Origin: Echiichthys vipera | Lineage: Eukaryota > Chordata > Actinopteri > Perciformes > Trachinidae | NCBI GenBank assembly: GCA_963691815.1 | Contig: OY829655.1 | Span: 13,581,779-13,645,778, forward strand | Length of the DNA: 64,000 nt | Direction of reading: 5' to 3' | Shown here: positions 28,999-41,249 of the stretch, in pieces | How positions within the stretch are numbered: the stretch's first letter is position 1 | Layout of the letters: each line of letters starts with the position of its first letter | The notes under the pieces: generated by a model | Seen by the model: the letters and a program-made list of their open reading frames with translations, nothing else | Told to the model about the DNA's origin: nothing | Databases searched by the model: none | Program-made: the position numbers and the translations under genes

Positions 28999-30604
28999 AC
29001 AGTGTATTTAGTTGGAAGATCACTTACAGTCAAACTACTCAGACTAGCACATTTACAGGAATAAGTTAGTCACAACATTTTTTTTTGCAGAGAGAATTCT
29101 AAGATTGTAATGTCAAATATTATGTTCAGAACCAACCTAGCTATGTTGGCAATACATTACTGGCTACTTAACACTTCTGTCTATACACAGAGATATAAGG
29201 TATAATCATATACATTTGTAAATTCTGACTGTGAACTGTAGAGTACAGGTCAGCTGCTAATGCAGGAAAGAACCGATGATGGATGATGGAGTCATAGTAC
29301 CAGTGTTATGGTCTATTTTGTACATATGCTGCCATCTAACAGACTTTGCTATTGGTTTAGAGCCTTGTCTGCAATTTCTGGGTCACATCCGGTTTCTCCC
29401 TGTCTGCGATTCATTGAGACTCTGAGAGAGAGTGTGTCAGTGAGCAAAGTATACTCATGAACAGGTTCATACGCATGGTAAGAAAAGTTCTGTATACACA
29501 AATTCGTATGATGTCTTACAAAACCGTGAATGAAAGCCGGCCAAGTGATGGTGACAGACCATAAGTGGTCCGTGAGAACAATGCACCAAAATGACCATAG
29601 TCTGACCAATTTTAGCCTACAAATGGTGCCGGGAGAAAACCACTTGGTATGTCAAGGGTTATAAAAAAGGCTGTGCTTTGGGACCCATCCACCGTCCAAG
29701 CCTGCCTGTCTTACACTATACCACATGCTTTCAATACGTGGAACACACACATATTAGCGTGCATTACTTTTCGTTATGTGTACGGAACGCATGAACAGCC
29801 TGCAGTGAGTGAGTCAGTGGTGGGTAGTGGAAAGATCAAGCTGTGGCAAGACTATGGAGATGACCACTGATATTATGACCCCACTCAATGCCACACATGT
29901 CAATGTCCTGCCTGGCTTTCTCCAGATGGCACCGATTTTGACAGATTGATCCCTACTGCATGGACAACACCTATCAGTAGGACAAATGAGTTTCACACTG
30001 AAGGTTTTCTGGGATTCATCCATTTAAATTTAAAGTAATAATCTCAAAGATTAAATATCTGTAAAGACACTAACGATCAACAAAGGAGGTAACACAATGG
30101 TGATTAAGCCTACAGTGTGGCCCAGTGATGAAAGTTCTTACAATTGCAGTGGGAGTGAAAGCAGTACCACTTAAATTAGAGGAAGATATTTGCATTTTTT
30201 GGCCAACTCTGCCTTAAAAAACTAACAAACCATCTAGAGTCGTTTTATTATTTTGGGTTTAAGTTGTCCCATGTATGAATGGACTTTCCATTCTGACAAG
30301 AATATAATAAACACTGAATGCTTTCATTTTGGGGCATTATCAGTCCTGAGATAGCTTCAGTATATGTAGCATGAGAGAATTCAAATGTTAATTGCACCTC
30401 ATTGTTCTGGCTTAATCTTAGGTAAGTAATAACTTTTATTTCAAAAAATATTTTTCTCTTTTGTTTTTAAAACATCAACAACTTCCATCATCATAGACAT
30501 TTGTTCAATTATATACTGTCTGTTGTACGATTCATCAAGTTTGTGATTATTTATGATGTATTAAATGTTTTTTATTTTTTTTTGTTTCGGATAAATGCTA
30601 TTTA

Positions 30605-30634
30605 CAATGTGTGTAACTTAAGTTACACACATTG
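30605..30634. repeat. Perfect 30-bp palindrome at the left edge of the retrotransposon
   Basis: The two arms are CAATGTGTGTAACTT and AAGTTACACACATTG with no spacer. The right arm runs into the first bases of the left 125-bp repeat. It looks like an inverted duplication of flanking DNA at an insertion junction, or a cruciform-forming target. Confidence 0.9.
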
Positions 30635-30757
30635 CTGGTGGCACCACATGATCATTGCCAAATCCCACCCCACCCAAGAGTAGAGGACCTCTCCAATGAC
30701 GTTCATTTAATGTGCTGAATATTAGGGATATTTAACAACTAGTCTTATTAAGAAGTC
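30633..30757 (+). repeat. Left 125-bp direct repeat of the retrotransposon
   Basis: It runs from TGCTGGTGGCACCAC to ATTAAGAAGTC. It differs from the right copy at three positions by my alignment, all transitions; one turns the right copy's CACGTG into CACATG, as expected from CpG decay. There are no gaps. It directly abuts a perfect palindrome at 30605-30634. Confidence 0.9.
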
Positions 30758-30759
30758 TG

Positions 30760-32095
30760 ATGTCTGGTGTCAAAACCAGTGATTGCTGCGAAAGAGCAGC
30801 TGACAACCTGGAAAGACCTGGTGACGGCCTGAAGAGACTGCTGGCAGGAGGGAATAGACCCCAACGGGGCTGGTATGGGTTAGCTACCCTTGTTGGCAGG
30901 AGCCTTTCACTACACAGTGTCTTGGTTCCACCCAACTATTGCTACGAAAAGTTCAAAACGAAGAACACCCCTGGAGTCTGTGCGAGCGGGGGTGGAAGTT
31001 GACTCACCGGCTAACCACACGGTAACGAACCTTGCAACGGAAACGACGACGAATCAAATGATCAGCACAGCAGTTGACGGAGTAACAGCACTAGCAGGAC
31101 ACAAGCTACAAAGCTGCATCTGTGGATGGAAAAAGGTTACATCAGAGAAAGGGCTCAAGATCCACCAGGGCAGGAAAAAGTGCCTGAGAGAGCTTAGCGA
31201 GGGGCCTCGCATTGACCACTACTTCCTCAGAGGTAGGACAAATAAGTCGAGTGAAGCCCAGCGGCAGGACACTCACCACAGACGAAGCTCAACCAAGAAC
31301 AGATCCACCAACGGACATGAGTCCAGAGCTCATCCAGCCACAGGTGGCAGTAGAGAGGAAGATGAATGGACGGAAACCTCAAATCTTGTGGCCTAGATCC
31401 TGCCTGAAAAAGGAGTGGGAAACCACCGACGCAGTCTTTGTCCATCTCCTTGCAGGTCTGAAAGGGTGCGTGGACAGGAAGTTGGACAAGATTGGAGATA
31501 TCATCTACAGCTATCGAGCAGAGAGATTTATGGTGAAGGGTAAGAATCCTAGGAGACAGAAGGAACCAGCAGCTCATCTCAAGTCCAGGAGACAACAAGA
31601 TATTGAGAGACTTGTGAAAGAAAGAAGATCCTTGAGAAAACAGTGGAAGAAGGCCACAGAAGTGGAAAGGAAAGGACTTGAGGCACTACAGGCCGACATC
31701 AAGCAGCGTCTGGCAACACTGCAAAGAGCAGAATTTGAGAAAGCAACATAAGACAAAGGAATGAACGAGGACTGCCTTCTACAGAGACCCCTACAAGTTC
31801 GTCAAAGACCTCTTTGTCAAGGAGAAAACTGGGACCCTCAAAGCACCTGTAAGGGAACTAGAGGAACACCTGAGAAAGACCTACTCCGACAACCAGAGGC
31901 ATGTGCCAGCCAGCATTCCAGATGACATGCCACCAATCCAGCCACCAGAGCACCAGATGGAAACAAGGCCCCCTACATAGAGCAAAGTCGAAAGCACAGT
32001 AAAGCGGGCAAGAACTTCCTCAGCCTCTGGGCCAAACTGCGTTCCATATAGGTTCTATAAGAACACGCCGGGTGTCCTGAAGTACCTCTGGAGGC
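30760..32095 (+). pseudogene. N-terminal part of the retrotransposon protein (zinc finger and basic linker)
   Basis: Three successive frames carry one ancestral protein. In frame 2 a C-x-C-x13-H-x5-C finger has its Cys and His codons at 31115, 31121, 31162 and 31181, with the core SEKGLKIHQGRKKC. N-terminal zinc fingers of this kind bind DNA in R2-like elements and may help choose the target. From about 31212 frame 3 continues through a PQILWPRS segment and a charged, probably helical stretch (31570-31720, ERLVKERRSLRKQWKK) up to TAA at 31749. From about 31777 frame 1 gives FYRDPYKFVKDLFVKEK and PPIQPPEHQ, then TAG at 31978, then SGPNCVPYRFYKNTPGVLKYLW, the entry to the reverse transcriptase. 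A one-base insertion near 32093 moves the frame again. The start codon cannot be fixed. Confidence 0.75.
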
Positions 32096-33126
32096 CTGAT
32101 GAAAGTGGCGTGGGAAAAAGGAATTATACCAAAAGCTTGGCTACGGGCGGGAGGGATCCTGATTCTCAAAGAGAATAATTCCTCAACCATCGATCAGTTC
32201 AGACAGATCTGTCTACTGAATGTGGAAGGAAAGATATTCTTCAGTGTTGTGGCCCAGAGGCTTTCAGCATTCTTACAGAGAAACAACTTTGTTGACACCT
32301 CAGTGCAGAAGGCAGGGATAAGTGGATTCTCAGGATGCCTGGAACACACAAATGTCATCTGGCACCAGGTGCAGATGGCTAAGAAGGAGAAGAAGGACCT
32401 GCATGTGGTATTTTTAGATCTTGCCAATGCATTCGGGTCAGTGCCTCATGAGATATTGTGGACAGCGTTCAACTTCTTCCAAGTCCCAGAGGGCATCATT
32501 AGGCTGGTCAAGGCTTATTTTCAGGATCTCCAGTTCTGCGTTACAACACAGGCTAGTACAACAGCCTGGCAGCATCTCGAAGGGGCGGGCTGCACCATAT
32601 CTCCACTGGCGTTTACCATGGCAATGGAGTTCATTATTCGAGCATCCCGGTGGGTGGTTGGAGGGGAACGACTGAAAAGTGGACTTCGTCTTCCTCCTAT
32701 CAGGGCATATATGGACGACATGAGGACAATAACAACAACAAGCGCATGCACCAAACGTCTGCTCGATAAACTCCAGGGAAACATCGAATGGTCACGAATG
32801 GAGATAAAACCCAGCAAATCCCGCAGTATCTCCATTGTCAAAGGCCAGCTCAGCAATGAGAGGTTCCATGTCAACAACGAGCCAATACCAACCGTTCTGG
32901 AGAAGCCAGTCAAAAGCCTTGGGCGCTGGTACAGCGCCGAGCTCAAAGACTCGCAGCAGTTAGAGCAACTCAAGCAAGATACCATCAATGGCTTCAAACA
33001 GATCACGAGCACAGCTCTGCCTGGAAAGCTTAAACTGTGGTGCTTTCAGTTTGGGCTGCTGCCCCGTCTCATGTGGCCAATTTCCTTCTATGAGGTCACA
33101 ATATCCCATGCCAATCGGCTGGAGTG
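32096..33126 (+). pseudogene. Reverse transcriptase core of the retrotransposon
   Basis: This is the longest open stretch of the element, about 343 residues. Motifs in order: FRQICLLNVEGKIFF (fingers); FLDLANAFGSVPH with the first catalytic Asp codon at 32417; GCTISPLAFTMAMEF; AYMDDM with the catalytic Asp pair at 32714-32719; MEIKPSKSRSISIVKG; and KSLGRWY. All three catalytic aspartates remain. The box is YMDD, where many non-LTR elements have YADD. The domain would copy element RNA into DNA at the cut target. A TGA at 33124 interrupts it, but the same frame continues with LVNAQVRKWLGL, so this stop is a mutation and not the natural end. The fingers entry lies in another frame upstream. Confidence 0.85.
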
Positions 33127-34339
33127 ACTGGTGAACGCACAAGTGAGGAAGTGGCTTGGATTGCAGAGATGCATCAGCAGCATAGGTTTGTATGGCAACA
33201 GAGCACTCTCCCTACCAATCTCAAGCCTTGTGGAGGAGTTTAAATGTGCCAAATCAAGGCTGGAGATGACTCTAACCGAACCCGGGATCCATTCGTCAGA
33301 GGGGCTGCTCCAACCCTAGCAACGGGGAGGAAATGGAAGCCATCTGCAGCAGTCGCGGTTGCAAAGACTGCCCTCAGACACCGGGATATAGTGGGACATG
33401 TCCAACAAGGCAGAGGCTGCCTTGGGTTAGAAGAAACAACACTGACATGGCAAAAGGCTACTCCAGCTGAACGGCAGCACATGGTGATAGAGGAAGTGCG
33501 CCACCAGTAGGAAGCAGCCAGGTGTGCCACAGTGGTCTCCCAAGCTCAGCAAGGCTGCTGGATGAAGTGGGAAGGCGTCGGGAGGAGGAAAATCACATGG
33601 AGGGATATGTGGAGCATGGAGTCCAACAGGCTAAGCTTCATCATTAGAGCCACCTATGATGTCCTGCCCTTCCAACGAACCCGCATGTCTGGTATAGAGA
33701 GGACCCAGCCTGTCTCCAGTGTGCAGCCCCGGCAACCCTCAAACACATCTTGGTGGGCTGCAAGGCGAGCCTAACGCAGGGAAGATACACCTGGCGCCAC
33801 AACCAGGTGTTGAACTGCTTGGCTGCCGAAATTGAGAACAGGAGAGTAACCACCAATGCCATGCCTCTAAACGCCCAGACCACAGGCCCATGGAAAGCAA
33901 CATTTGTTCGGGAAGGGGAGAAAAGAGGGACCAAGTCATCTTCTCCGGATCCACCCAGAGGCTCACCTTCCCTCCCGAAATTGCAGTGACCAACCTGTGC
34001 CCAGACCTGGTCCTCTGGTCCAAAACCTGCAGGCGTGTCTTCATCATTGAGCTGACCGTCCCATGGGAAGATGCCATCTATGAAGCATTCGAGCAGAAGA
34101 GACTGCGATATGCCAACTTGGCAGCTGAAGCAGAGGGGCGGGGCTGGAGTGTGAAGGTGTGGCCAGTGGAGGTCGGCTGCAGAGGCTTTGTAGCCAGGTC
34201 CACCATAAGGCTCCTGAAGGAAGTAGGAATCAGAGGGCAGGCCCAAAGGAAGGCAGTTAAAGAACTTGCCACAACAGCAGAACGGAGCAGTCACTGGCTA
34301 TGGCTGAAACGTAAAGATGCAGTTTTGGCTGCCAAGTGA
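33127..34339 (+). pseudogene. C-terminal part of the retrotransposon protein: CCHC motif and restriction-like endonuclease
   Basis: It continues the reverse transcriptase after the TGA. Frame 2 runs to about 33285 (SLVEEFKCAKSRLEMTLTE). Frame 1 runs from there to about 33690 with a TAG at 33508. Frame 3 holds a C-x2-C-x7-H-x4-C motif (Cys/His codons at 33711, 33720, 33744, 33759) and an RHN motif at 33795. Frame 2 then carries LTFPPE, PDLVLW (34001), VFIIELTVPWE (34034-34066) and KRLRYANLAAEAE, ending at TGA 34337. CCHC, RHN, PD and E-x-T in this order is the signature of the restriction-like endonuclease that nicks the target in R2-type elements. At least three frameshifts and two stops show it is dead. 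Confidence 0.8.
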
Positions 34340-34426
34340 CCGCATGGTGCCACCGTGCGCCACACACCCGGGGCTGATCATCCTGTGGTTGTCTTGAAAT
34401 AAGTGGCCGAAACACCCAATGATGCG

Positions 34427-34551
34427 TGCTGGTGGCACCACGTGATCATTGCCAAATCCCACCCCACCCAAGAGTAGAGGACCTCTCCAATGACGTTCAT
34501 TTGATGTGCTGAATATTAGGGATATTTAACAACTAGTCCTATTAAGAAGTC
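34427..34551 (+). repeat. Right 125-bp direct repeat of the retrotransposon
   Basis: It matches 30633-30757 at 122 of 125 positions. It lies inside the 3' untranslated region, after a CGAAACACCCAATGATGC stretch, and its last bases ATTAAGAAGTC probably mark the 3' end of the element. Confidence 0.9.
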
Positions 34552-36602
34552 CAAGTCAGTCACATCAAGCCTTTGGCAGGGAAACTCCACGCCTTTCGTG
34601 GTACACTGAGCTTAATGACAACACAGGGGAAATATGAATTAGCATACGGTTGGCGTTCAAAGACCTTTCAATTATATTATTTGTGATGGCTGCAGAAGCA
34701 AACACAGATACAATGACTTTGTAGACAACAAACAAAAAGCAAATGCATTTGAAGTTCAGCAGTACTGTGTGATTTGCATTCACATAGGCGGTGGAAGAAG
34801 TCAGCAGATCTTTCACTTATGAAAAAGTAGCTATGCTATAGTGTAAAAAAAACTCTGTTACAAGTCCTGAATTCTAAAAAAGTTACAGTGCAAAAATATT
34901 GGCATCAAAATATATACTAAGTAGCAAAAGTAAATGTATGGCCCATTTCAAAATAATATGGAATAAAATTCTTTACCAATGTAATACAATAATTTCAAAA
35001 ATGTGTTGATAAATACACCCTTTGACATCAATTGCCAGTACTCTGGGTAGTCCTGCACGTCAAACACATGGCACAACAATATCGTTGCTGTTTTAAACAC
35101 AAGGAATATGTAATTAAAGGAGTTGTAAAAAAAATTAAAAAATAAATATTGGGCTGAAATTGCCTCAACTCGACTCTGACTGCCAGTTCCCCAATATGTG
35201 AAATATTTGGGCGGACAAACTATCAAAACAACAACAGAAAGTCTGATTACAACACACAGAGGGAGAGTGGCCATTCTCTGCTCAGGATGCCATTACTTCA
35301 CTATGTCTTTACATATAAATATTTGTTTGCTGCTACGTATATTCATGTTCTGAATGTTTAATACAGCTCCTTTAACGTTGTGAATTCACACAAAACTATG
35401 TGGTCAGGGTTAGGAAAAGATTGTAGGTGGGGTTAAAATAAATGTGTTCCTAACATAACTACAGTGAATCATGGGAAGCACAGGACATGAATGGGACATA
35501 AACTTCATTTTTTTTTACCCATCCACCACCCCAACCTTTCTCCTTACTCATAATTTGACACTCTTAATCCCGCAGTACTTGCTCTGGGCATCTAATGTCA
35601 CTGTGGATGGCTTTGCCTGGTGAATAAGGGTTTCTTCTGTTTCAGTGCCAAACACCAAGGAATGTGTAAAAACAGCATTTAACTCATTGGGAATGAGAAC
35701 GGGCTGGATAAGCAGTGCATACGTAGGGAGAGAGAAAGAGGAAAAGACTAAGAGAGCTGTCTTCATGCTGGATAAGGAGAAATTCAAGCCCTGTCTTTGA
35801 TACCTCAGCTTTGCCCTTAGGAAGAGACACATCCTTCAGAACTCTTTGAGCGTGTCTGTTGATGCTGAATGAAGTGGGGTTAAATTTATCCCGCAATCTC
35901 CCATCCACTACGAGCACACACACACACTCTTGCTCTCTCTCACCAGACGCTCCCAATTAAGCCTGAAGGACCATGCTTGTTAAACTAAAACCATCCTTTT
36001 CCGAAATGTCACAGTGTCTCCCTGCAGTGTGGCCCATCTGTAAACAGCTCCGTTGCTGATGCCAGCCTGAACCCCCTGGTGTGTCTCCTTGTGTGTTTCT
36101 TAGAGCATGTTCTGTGAGAGCAAAATGTTGTCTCTTGCATTAACACTACGTTGTGAATGCTTGAGTTCACTTTAGGCTTTTGTCTGTTTGTTGTTGGCCA
36201 AGATACCAGGTGGTTTGGCGTGTGCAATGGGCTGTTGCGTTTTTGCCTTGGTGTGTGTTTCATTGGATTCCTAATGTGCATCTTTGCCTGTCCAGCCTCC
36301 TTCTTGTGTGTGTGTGTGTTTGTGTGTCATCTCATTTGGCGAGCTGACATGTTCAAGGATATGTGCTGTAAGTGTTGTCTGACTGTCTCCTTGCTGTAAT
36401 TGAAAATGTCTTATAAGTGAAACTTTCTTCAGGATGTGTATACCAGTACGCCAATTAAGATGAATAGAGGTGCTCCTGTTAGCTTCCCAATTACCTGCGT
36501 GTAGCCAACCGACACCTGATGTGCATACAGTGCCCATGCTTGACTGTTTAAAATGTTAGCATAAAATTGAAGGCAAAAAACTCTTAGCACAATTTCTGAT
36601 CT

Positions 36603-37088
36603 AAAGGTCCCATGTTGTAAAATGTCAGATTTCAATGTCTTTTTTTTATTATAAGATAAGTCCAAGTGCTATATAAATACTGTGAAAGTATCAAAACACT
36701 TAATCCAAAGAGAAATGCACACAAACTGTATTCAGAAACGGTGTCTTTAAATGAACCGTCAGGACTTCTGAACGGTTGTGATGTCACAAATATACTGTAC
36801 TATAAAAAGGAAGACAGTGCAGATACACTGCAGTTACACTCATTCCCCTGCACCGTTGCAGAAACAGTGCAGATGCAGAAGACCCAGAAACACTGACCAA
36901 TCAGAGCAGACTGGGCCTTTTTTAGGAGGGGTTCTTAATAAAACAGACAGAGGGTGAATACAGGTATATTCAGACACACAGTATAAATAATATGCATGAA
37001 TAATGTGTTGAATAAACATGAAAGCATGTACTATAAGAAACCCAAATACAAGTATGAACCTGAAAAATTTGCATAATATGGGACCTTT
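36603..37088. mobile_element. 486-bp non-autonomous DNA transposon with perfect 11-bp inverted ends
   Basis: AAAGGTCCCAT at 36603-36613 is exactly inverted as ATGGGACCTTT at 37078-37088, and similarity continues for about 10 more bases. The interior has no meaningful ORF. It shares stretches such as GTATCAAAAC, AGAGAAATGCACACA, CTGTATTCAGAAA, TTGTGATGTCACAA and AGTATGAACCTGAAA with 15690-16235. I saw no clear target-site duplication, so the superfamily stays open. Confidence 0.8.
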
Positions 37089-37850
37089 TAGACATTTGAA
37101 GATAAGTTGTGATCTCAAATAAATAATAAAATAATGATTCTAGATAACAGGCCAAAGTTAATGGCATACATGGTCAGTTTCCACTTCTGTACACAACAGG
37201 ACAATCGAGTCCTACTTTCTTCTTTGTTTTTTTTACTTGTGAGGCAATTTTTTAAATTTTTAAATTGAATGGAATATGTAATAGCACAAGTCAAGTAACA
37301 GAATGTCACAGCATGTTGTGTTGTTTTCACTGCTTGGAGGTATTCATCATTCTTTAATATGGGAGATGCATAGTAATTCTCCATGTGTGTGGCGCAGCAT
37401 TAGTCTTAAATGTAAATGGATTGCTCTTACTTTGCACTAGCCCAACACAGGGGAGGACCACTTTGGTTCAGCATACAACAAATAGCGCCCAGCTTCAAAC
37501 ACACTGGTGCACATGCACATATAAATAAACACACTGTCATTACATTATTCATAGCACTGCAGAGAGCTCTTTCACAGAGCCTGGCAAACACACAAGACCT
37601 GCTGTAAAACATTGAGTGGTAATAGCATCAGCTAGATTGTCTTACAGTGAGGGATGGAGAGATGGGGAGATGGGGAGTGAGCGACTGAATGCTTGTGTGT
37701 GTCAATCATTAAGGTGAAGCAGTGCGTCGTTTTGCATTAACACATTAACAAATGGCTCTTATTGATGTTCTGTGTGTGCGTGTGTTTGTGTTCATTCGTG
37801 TCTTTGTGCCGACCTATACATGCATATTAGGCATTGTAGGCATTATCTGC

Positions 37851-37972
<122 letters not shown>

Positions 37973-39551
37973 ATCTATGTAGCTGGAAAGAAAAAAAAAT
38001 ACCCACAATGTCCACTTACATGCATGTAAAAGCAAACAGAATGTGCAGCAGTGCAGATTATATAAACAAAAATATCCATATTACAGTCCAAAGAACAATG
38101 CTCACCTCCACCTATAACAAAAGGTACGATGACAAAAATACTTAATGGAGATAAATTGTGTAAGAACTGGTTACTTTACAAAGAAGCGCCTCTTTCTCTG
38201 CCTCCCTCAGCTCATTCTCTCTCTGCATCTGTTGCCTCTCTTTAAAGGGAAGGTGCAACTTTGTTTAAAAAGCTTAATTTCACTCCATCTACAGTTCCAC
38301 GATTAGTAATGATTGAATTATGCAACATAACAAAATCAGTAATAAAAAAATTGCAGTGGTACAGAATATTTCTACATAATCCTAATAAGCATTACAGGGG
38401 CTTAAGGCAAACAGTACAACTCCAAATACATCCTCTTTGTGATGGAATTTTTTGCTCATTAACTGATGAAACAGTCATATGACCATGTTTCATTTACTGA
38501 AAAAAAAAAAAAAGAAATTAATAAAAGAAATGAATACCAACCACTGGAACAGGAGCATGACATTTAAAAAAAAAAGTTAAATATTTTTTGTGGAATACCT
38601 GGCAAAGATAGCACACAGGGTTATGAGTATAAAACATATAAAATAAAATAAAATAAAATATAAAAAAGAATGTGGCAAAAATAGACAAGGGCCAACTGAT
38701 GCATAATACAAATACATAGTTAGTTACATGTTTTATTTTTTTAATGAGAGCTTATAACTCTCCAAGGGAGACAACATTATTTAGCTGTAGTTTGTTCTGG
38801 AGGTTATTCTATGACCTAGGCGCAAAACAAGAGAAAGCTGCTCAACCACGTTCTGAGCAAATCCTGGGTACCTGGTATTTAGTTCACTGGCTTTATAAAT
38901 AAAATTGCTGTCTCCTTACACTTAATGATGGCCAGGAATCCCGATCATAAAGTACACAGTTATGTATACGGAAGAATAAGTTGGATATAATAGGCACAGA
39001 GGGTTCTGTCTGCAAGGTAGTTTCTCTGTTTGTTTTTGTACCCAAAAAGAAAAGAAAAAAACAGCAACAGCGGCAGAGAAAAACAGTAATATATATATAT
39101 ATATATTTTAATATTTTGGCCCTCATTTAAGACAAATAAGACAAGCAACTATTGGCCACTATTATCATGGGGTATGGCTGGGGTCTAATGGCCCTATATC
39201 TGTGTGTTTGCTTGTTTGTGTGTGTCCATCTCAGCCAAAACAATGAATTGCTCCTATTAAACATCGACCACTATCCAGTAAGCAATGTGACCATCAAGGG
39301 GTGAGATGTGGAGCATGAGCACTATCAATCATGTCCACATGTGCCTGTGAGAGAGAAAGAGAAAGAGAGAGAGAGAGAGTATACAGAGAGAAGAATGTTC
39401 TTAAGGAAAAACTAACACAGCAATAAGTATTGTAAGGAAGTGTAGATTCATGGTGTGTAAGGGGCTCTAGAGGAACCCAGGAAGTTAACTTGCATCTTGA
39501 AAGGAAGTAGTATATATGGCTAGAAGAAAGTTATTGAAGAAGGAAGATAAA

Positions 39552-39591
39552 CAGCATATCACATACATATATACGTAAACATATATACGTA

Positions 39592-39635
<44 letters not shown>

Positions 39636-39645
39636 CATACATATG
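39552..39645 (+). repeat. (TA)n microsatellite with ACATATATACGTAA duplication
   Basis: A 14-bp CATATATACGTAAA unit is repeated before about 18 TA units and a short (CATA)n tail. Confidence 0.9.
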
Positions 39646-41249
39646 CATACAAATGACCAGCATCAGAAGTACTTTGAGAAAAAGGGTGCTAATGAGCAAG
39701 GGTACCATAAGTAGGGGGTAGGAAGTAGGGAAGGGGCCTGGACCCCACACTTTAAGTCAATGCCCCAATAATTATAAAATGTAGTCACAAAAATTGTAGA
39801 CTTTTAAACGTCTAGTGGAGATATAATTTATCACATCATGAAGTTTATTGTTTTAGTCTCATAATCACACTGGTAATTGTATTGAAATCCTCTGAAAAGT
39901 TAAAAAAAGACAATGTGTGCTTAAATGAGGAGTAATCTGCAATCTGAAGTCTCTACATGGAGGAGCATGCCAGTTGAAACATGGGTTAAAGGGATAATTG
40001 TTAGCTGATATATTTGATTAACTTCAGCCTTACTGCAGCACACTGACACTCTAAACTTCATCCAGGAAATGAATAGGGGATTACGGGACCAAAAGCACTG
40101 GGTTTGATTTGGAGTAAAAGATTATTTGGCTTTAGCAGGGTGGGGAGCATGTCCTTTTCTTCCAATCACAGTGAAGCTAAAGCCTTTAATGTAGACTTCA
40201 CACAGCTCATCTGTTCTCTAGGATAAATAAAGTTTTCAGTCTGTCACATATACAGTATGTAGCTTGGTTGGTGTTTGGGGTTATCAAACGAAAAAAACTG
40301 ACCAGCAGCGCATTTTTGAGACCATAACAAAGTAATGAGAACACTGGCACACACCTTGGCTCATACCACAATGTTCATAAATACCATCTGTTACATTTGA
40401 AGAGTGAAAGTACTGTACTTTAACTAGAGAAGGTTGTTCAACATTTTACCTCTCTGCTCTTACACACTAAATAATTTCTTCTATTTAACCTGCATTAAAA
40501 ACTTAAATTTTAGGTTTTAAACTGTGCTTGTACAGAATAATTTATAGTGAGAGCATGAGCTGCAAAAACATTAAATCTCACCATAACACAATCACCCAGA
40601 GATGAAGAGCAGAATGTTGTGCTTTTATAAAGACTTATCAATGATGGTATTTTTAACTGAAATCTCTGATCAAAATCAGAATCCAGTTTATTACACAACA
40701 AACCTGTCGTTTCTTTCCAGCCTAAGAGAGCAGCCATAGCATTTAAAGCACCAGTTGATTGTGAACTTGAAATTGAACCAATAGCTTAGCCAGCCACCTC
40801 AGTCTTTCTCCTTCAATGCCCAAGGCGCTCCAGTGGTACCTTGTGCGGAGGCTTTTAATAACGACCCTTGTTTGAATCCTGGAACAATGAGCAGGGGCTG
40901 CATTTCAGGGCTGACATTGCAGTAAAATGTCATCACATTGCCCAAAGGGCTAAACTTAGCCCATCTGTGAAATCTGCTTCTTAGAGAGCGAGGGGTGAAG
41001 CATAGAAAGGAGGGGAGAGGGAAATCAAAATATTGTAAGCCTATAGGACCTAAATGACCTACAATAGAGGCTGATAGGTGACCATGTTGTGCTTGCTTAT
41101 TGTTGTAGATGGAAAACAGCAGAATTGCACCGCATCAAACCATCCCCTCTAGAACAAAGAAAACGCCTGCATGCAAACTCACTCCAAGTCCTCAAGGGCG
41201 AGGCCAGTCGTCATTAGTAAGCCTTTACTGTCACACAACAATAATAAAC

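Larger units (their letters stand above)
26759..30604. other. Intronic background between LINE and retrotransposon
   Basis: Apart from the hAT miniature element at 28235 and the relic at 28563 I see no gene. ORFs here are short and of ordinary composition. Confidence 0.55.
30633..34551 (+). mobile_element. Decayed retrotransposon with restriction-like endonuclease, flanked by 125-bp direct repeats
   Basis: This is an approximately 3.9-kb element. In order it encodes a zinc finger, a basic coiled region, a reverse transcriptase, a CCHC motif and a PD-(D/E)XK-like nuclease, the arrangement of early-branching non-LTR retrotransposons with a restriction-like endonuclease (R2, R4, NeSL and Hero groups). 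Conserved blocks lie in at least four frames with several stop codons, so it cannot make an intact protein. A 125-bp segment occurs at both ends (30633-30757 and 34427-34551) in the same orientation and without length difference. The right copy starts 87 bp after the last stop codon and so belongs to the 3' untranslated region. Whether the left copy is a true terminal repeat or the stub of an upstream tandem copy cannot be told here. No poly(A) tail or target-site duplication is obvious. Clade assignment is inference. Confidence 0.85.

Noticed and set aside
30760..31002. 80-codon frame as the true start of the retrotransposon protein
   Set aside because: The frame changes before the zinc finger, and codon-level similarity to the rest cannot be judged without other copies, so no start was assigned.
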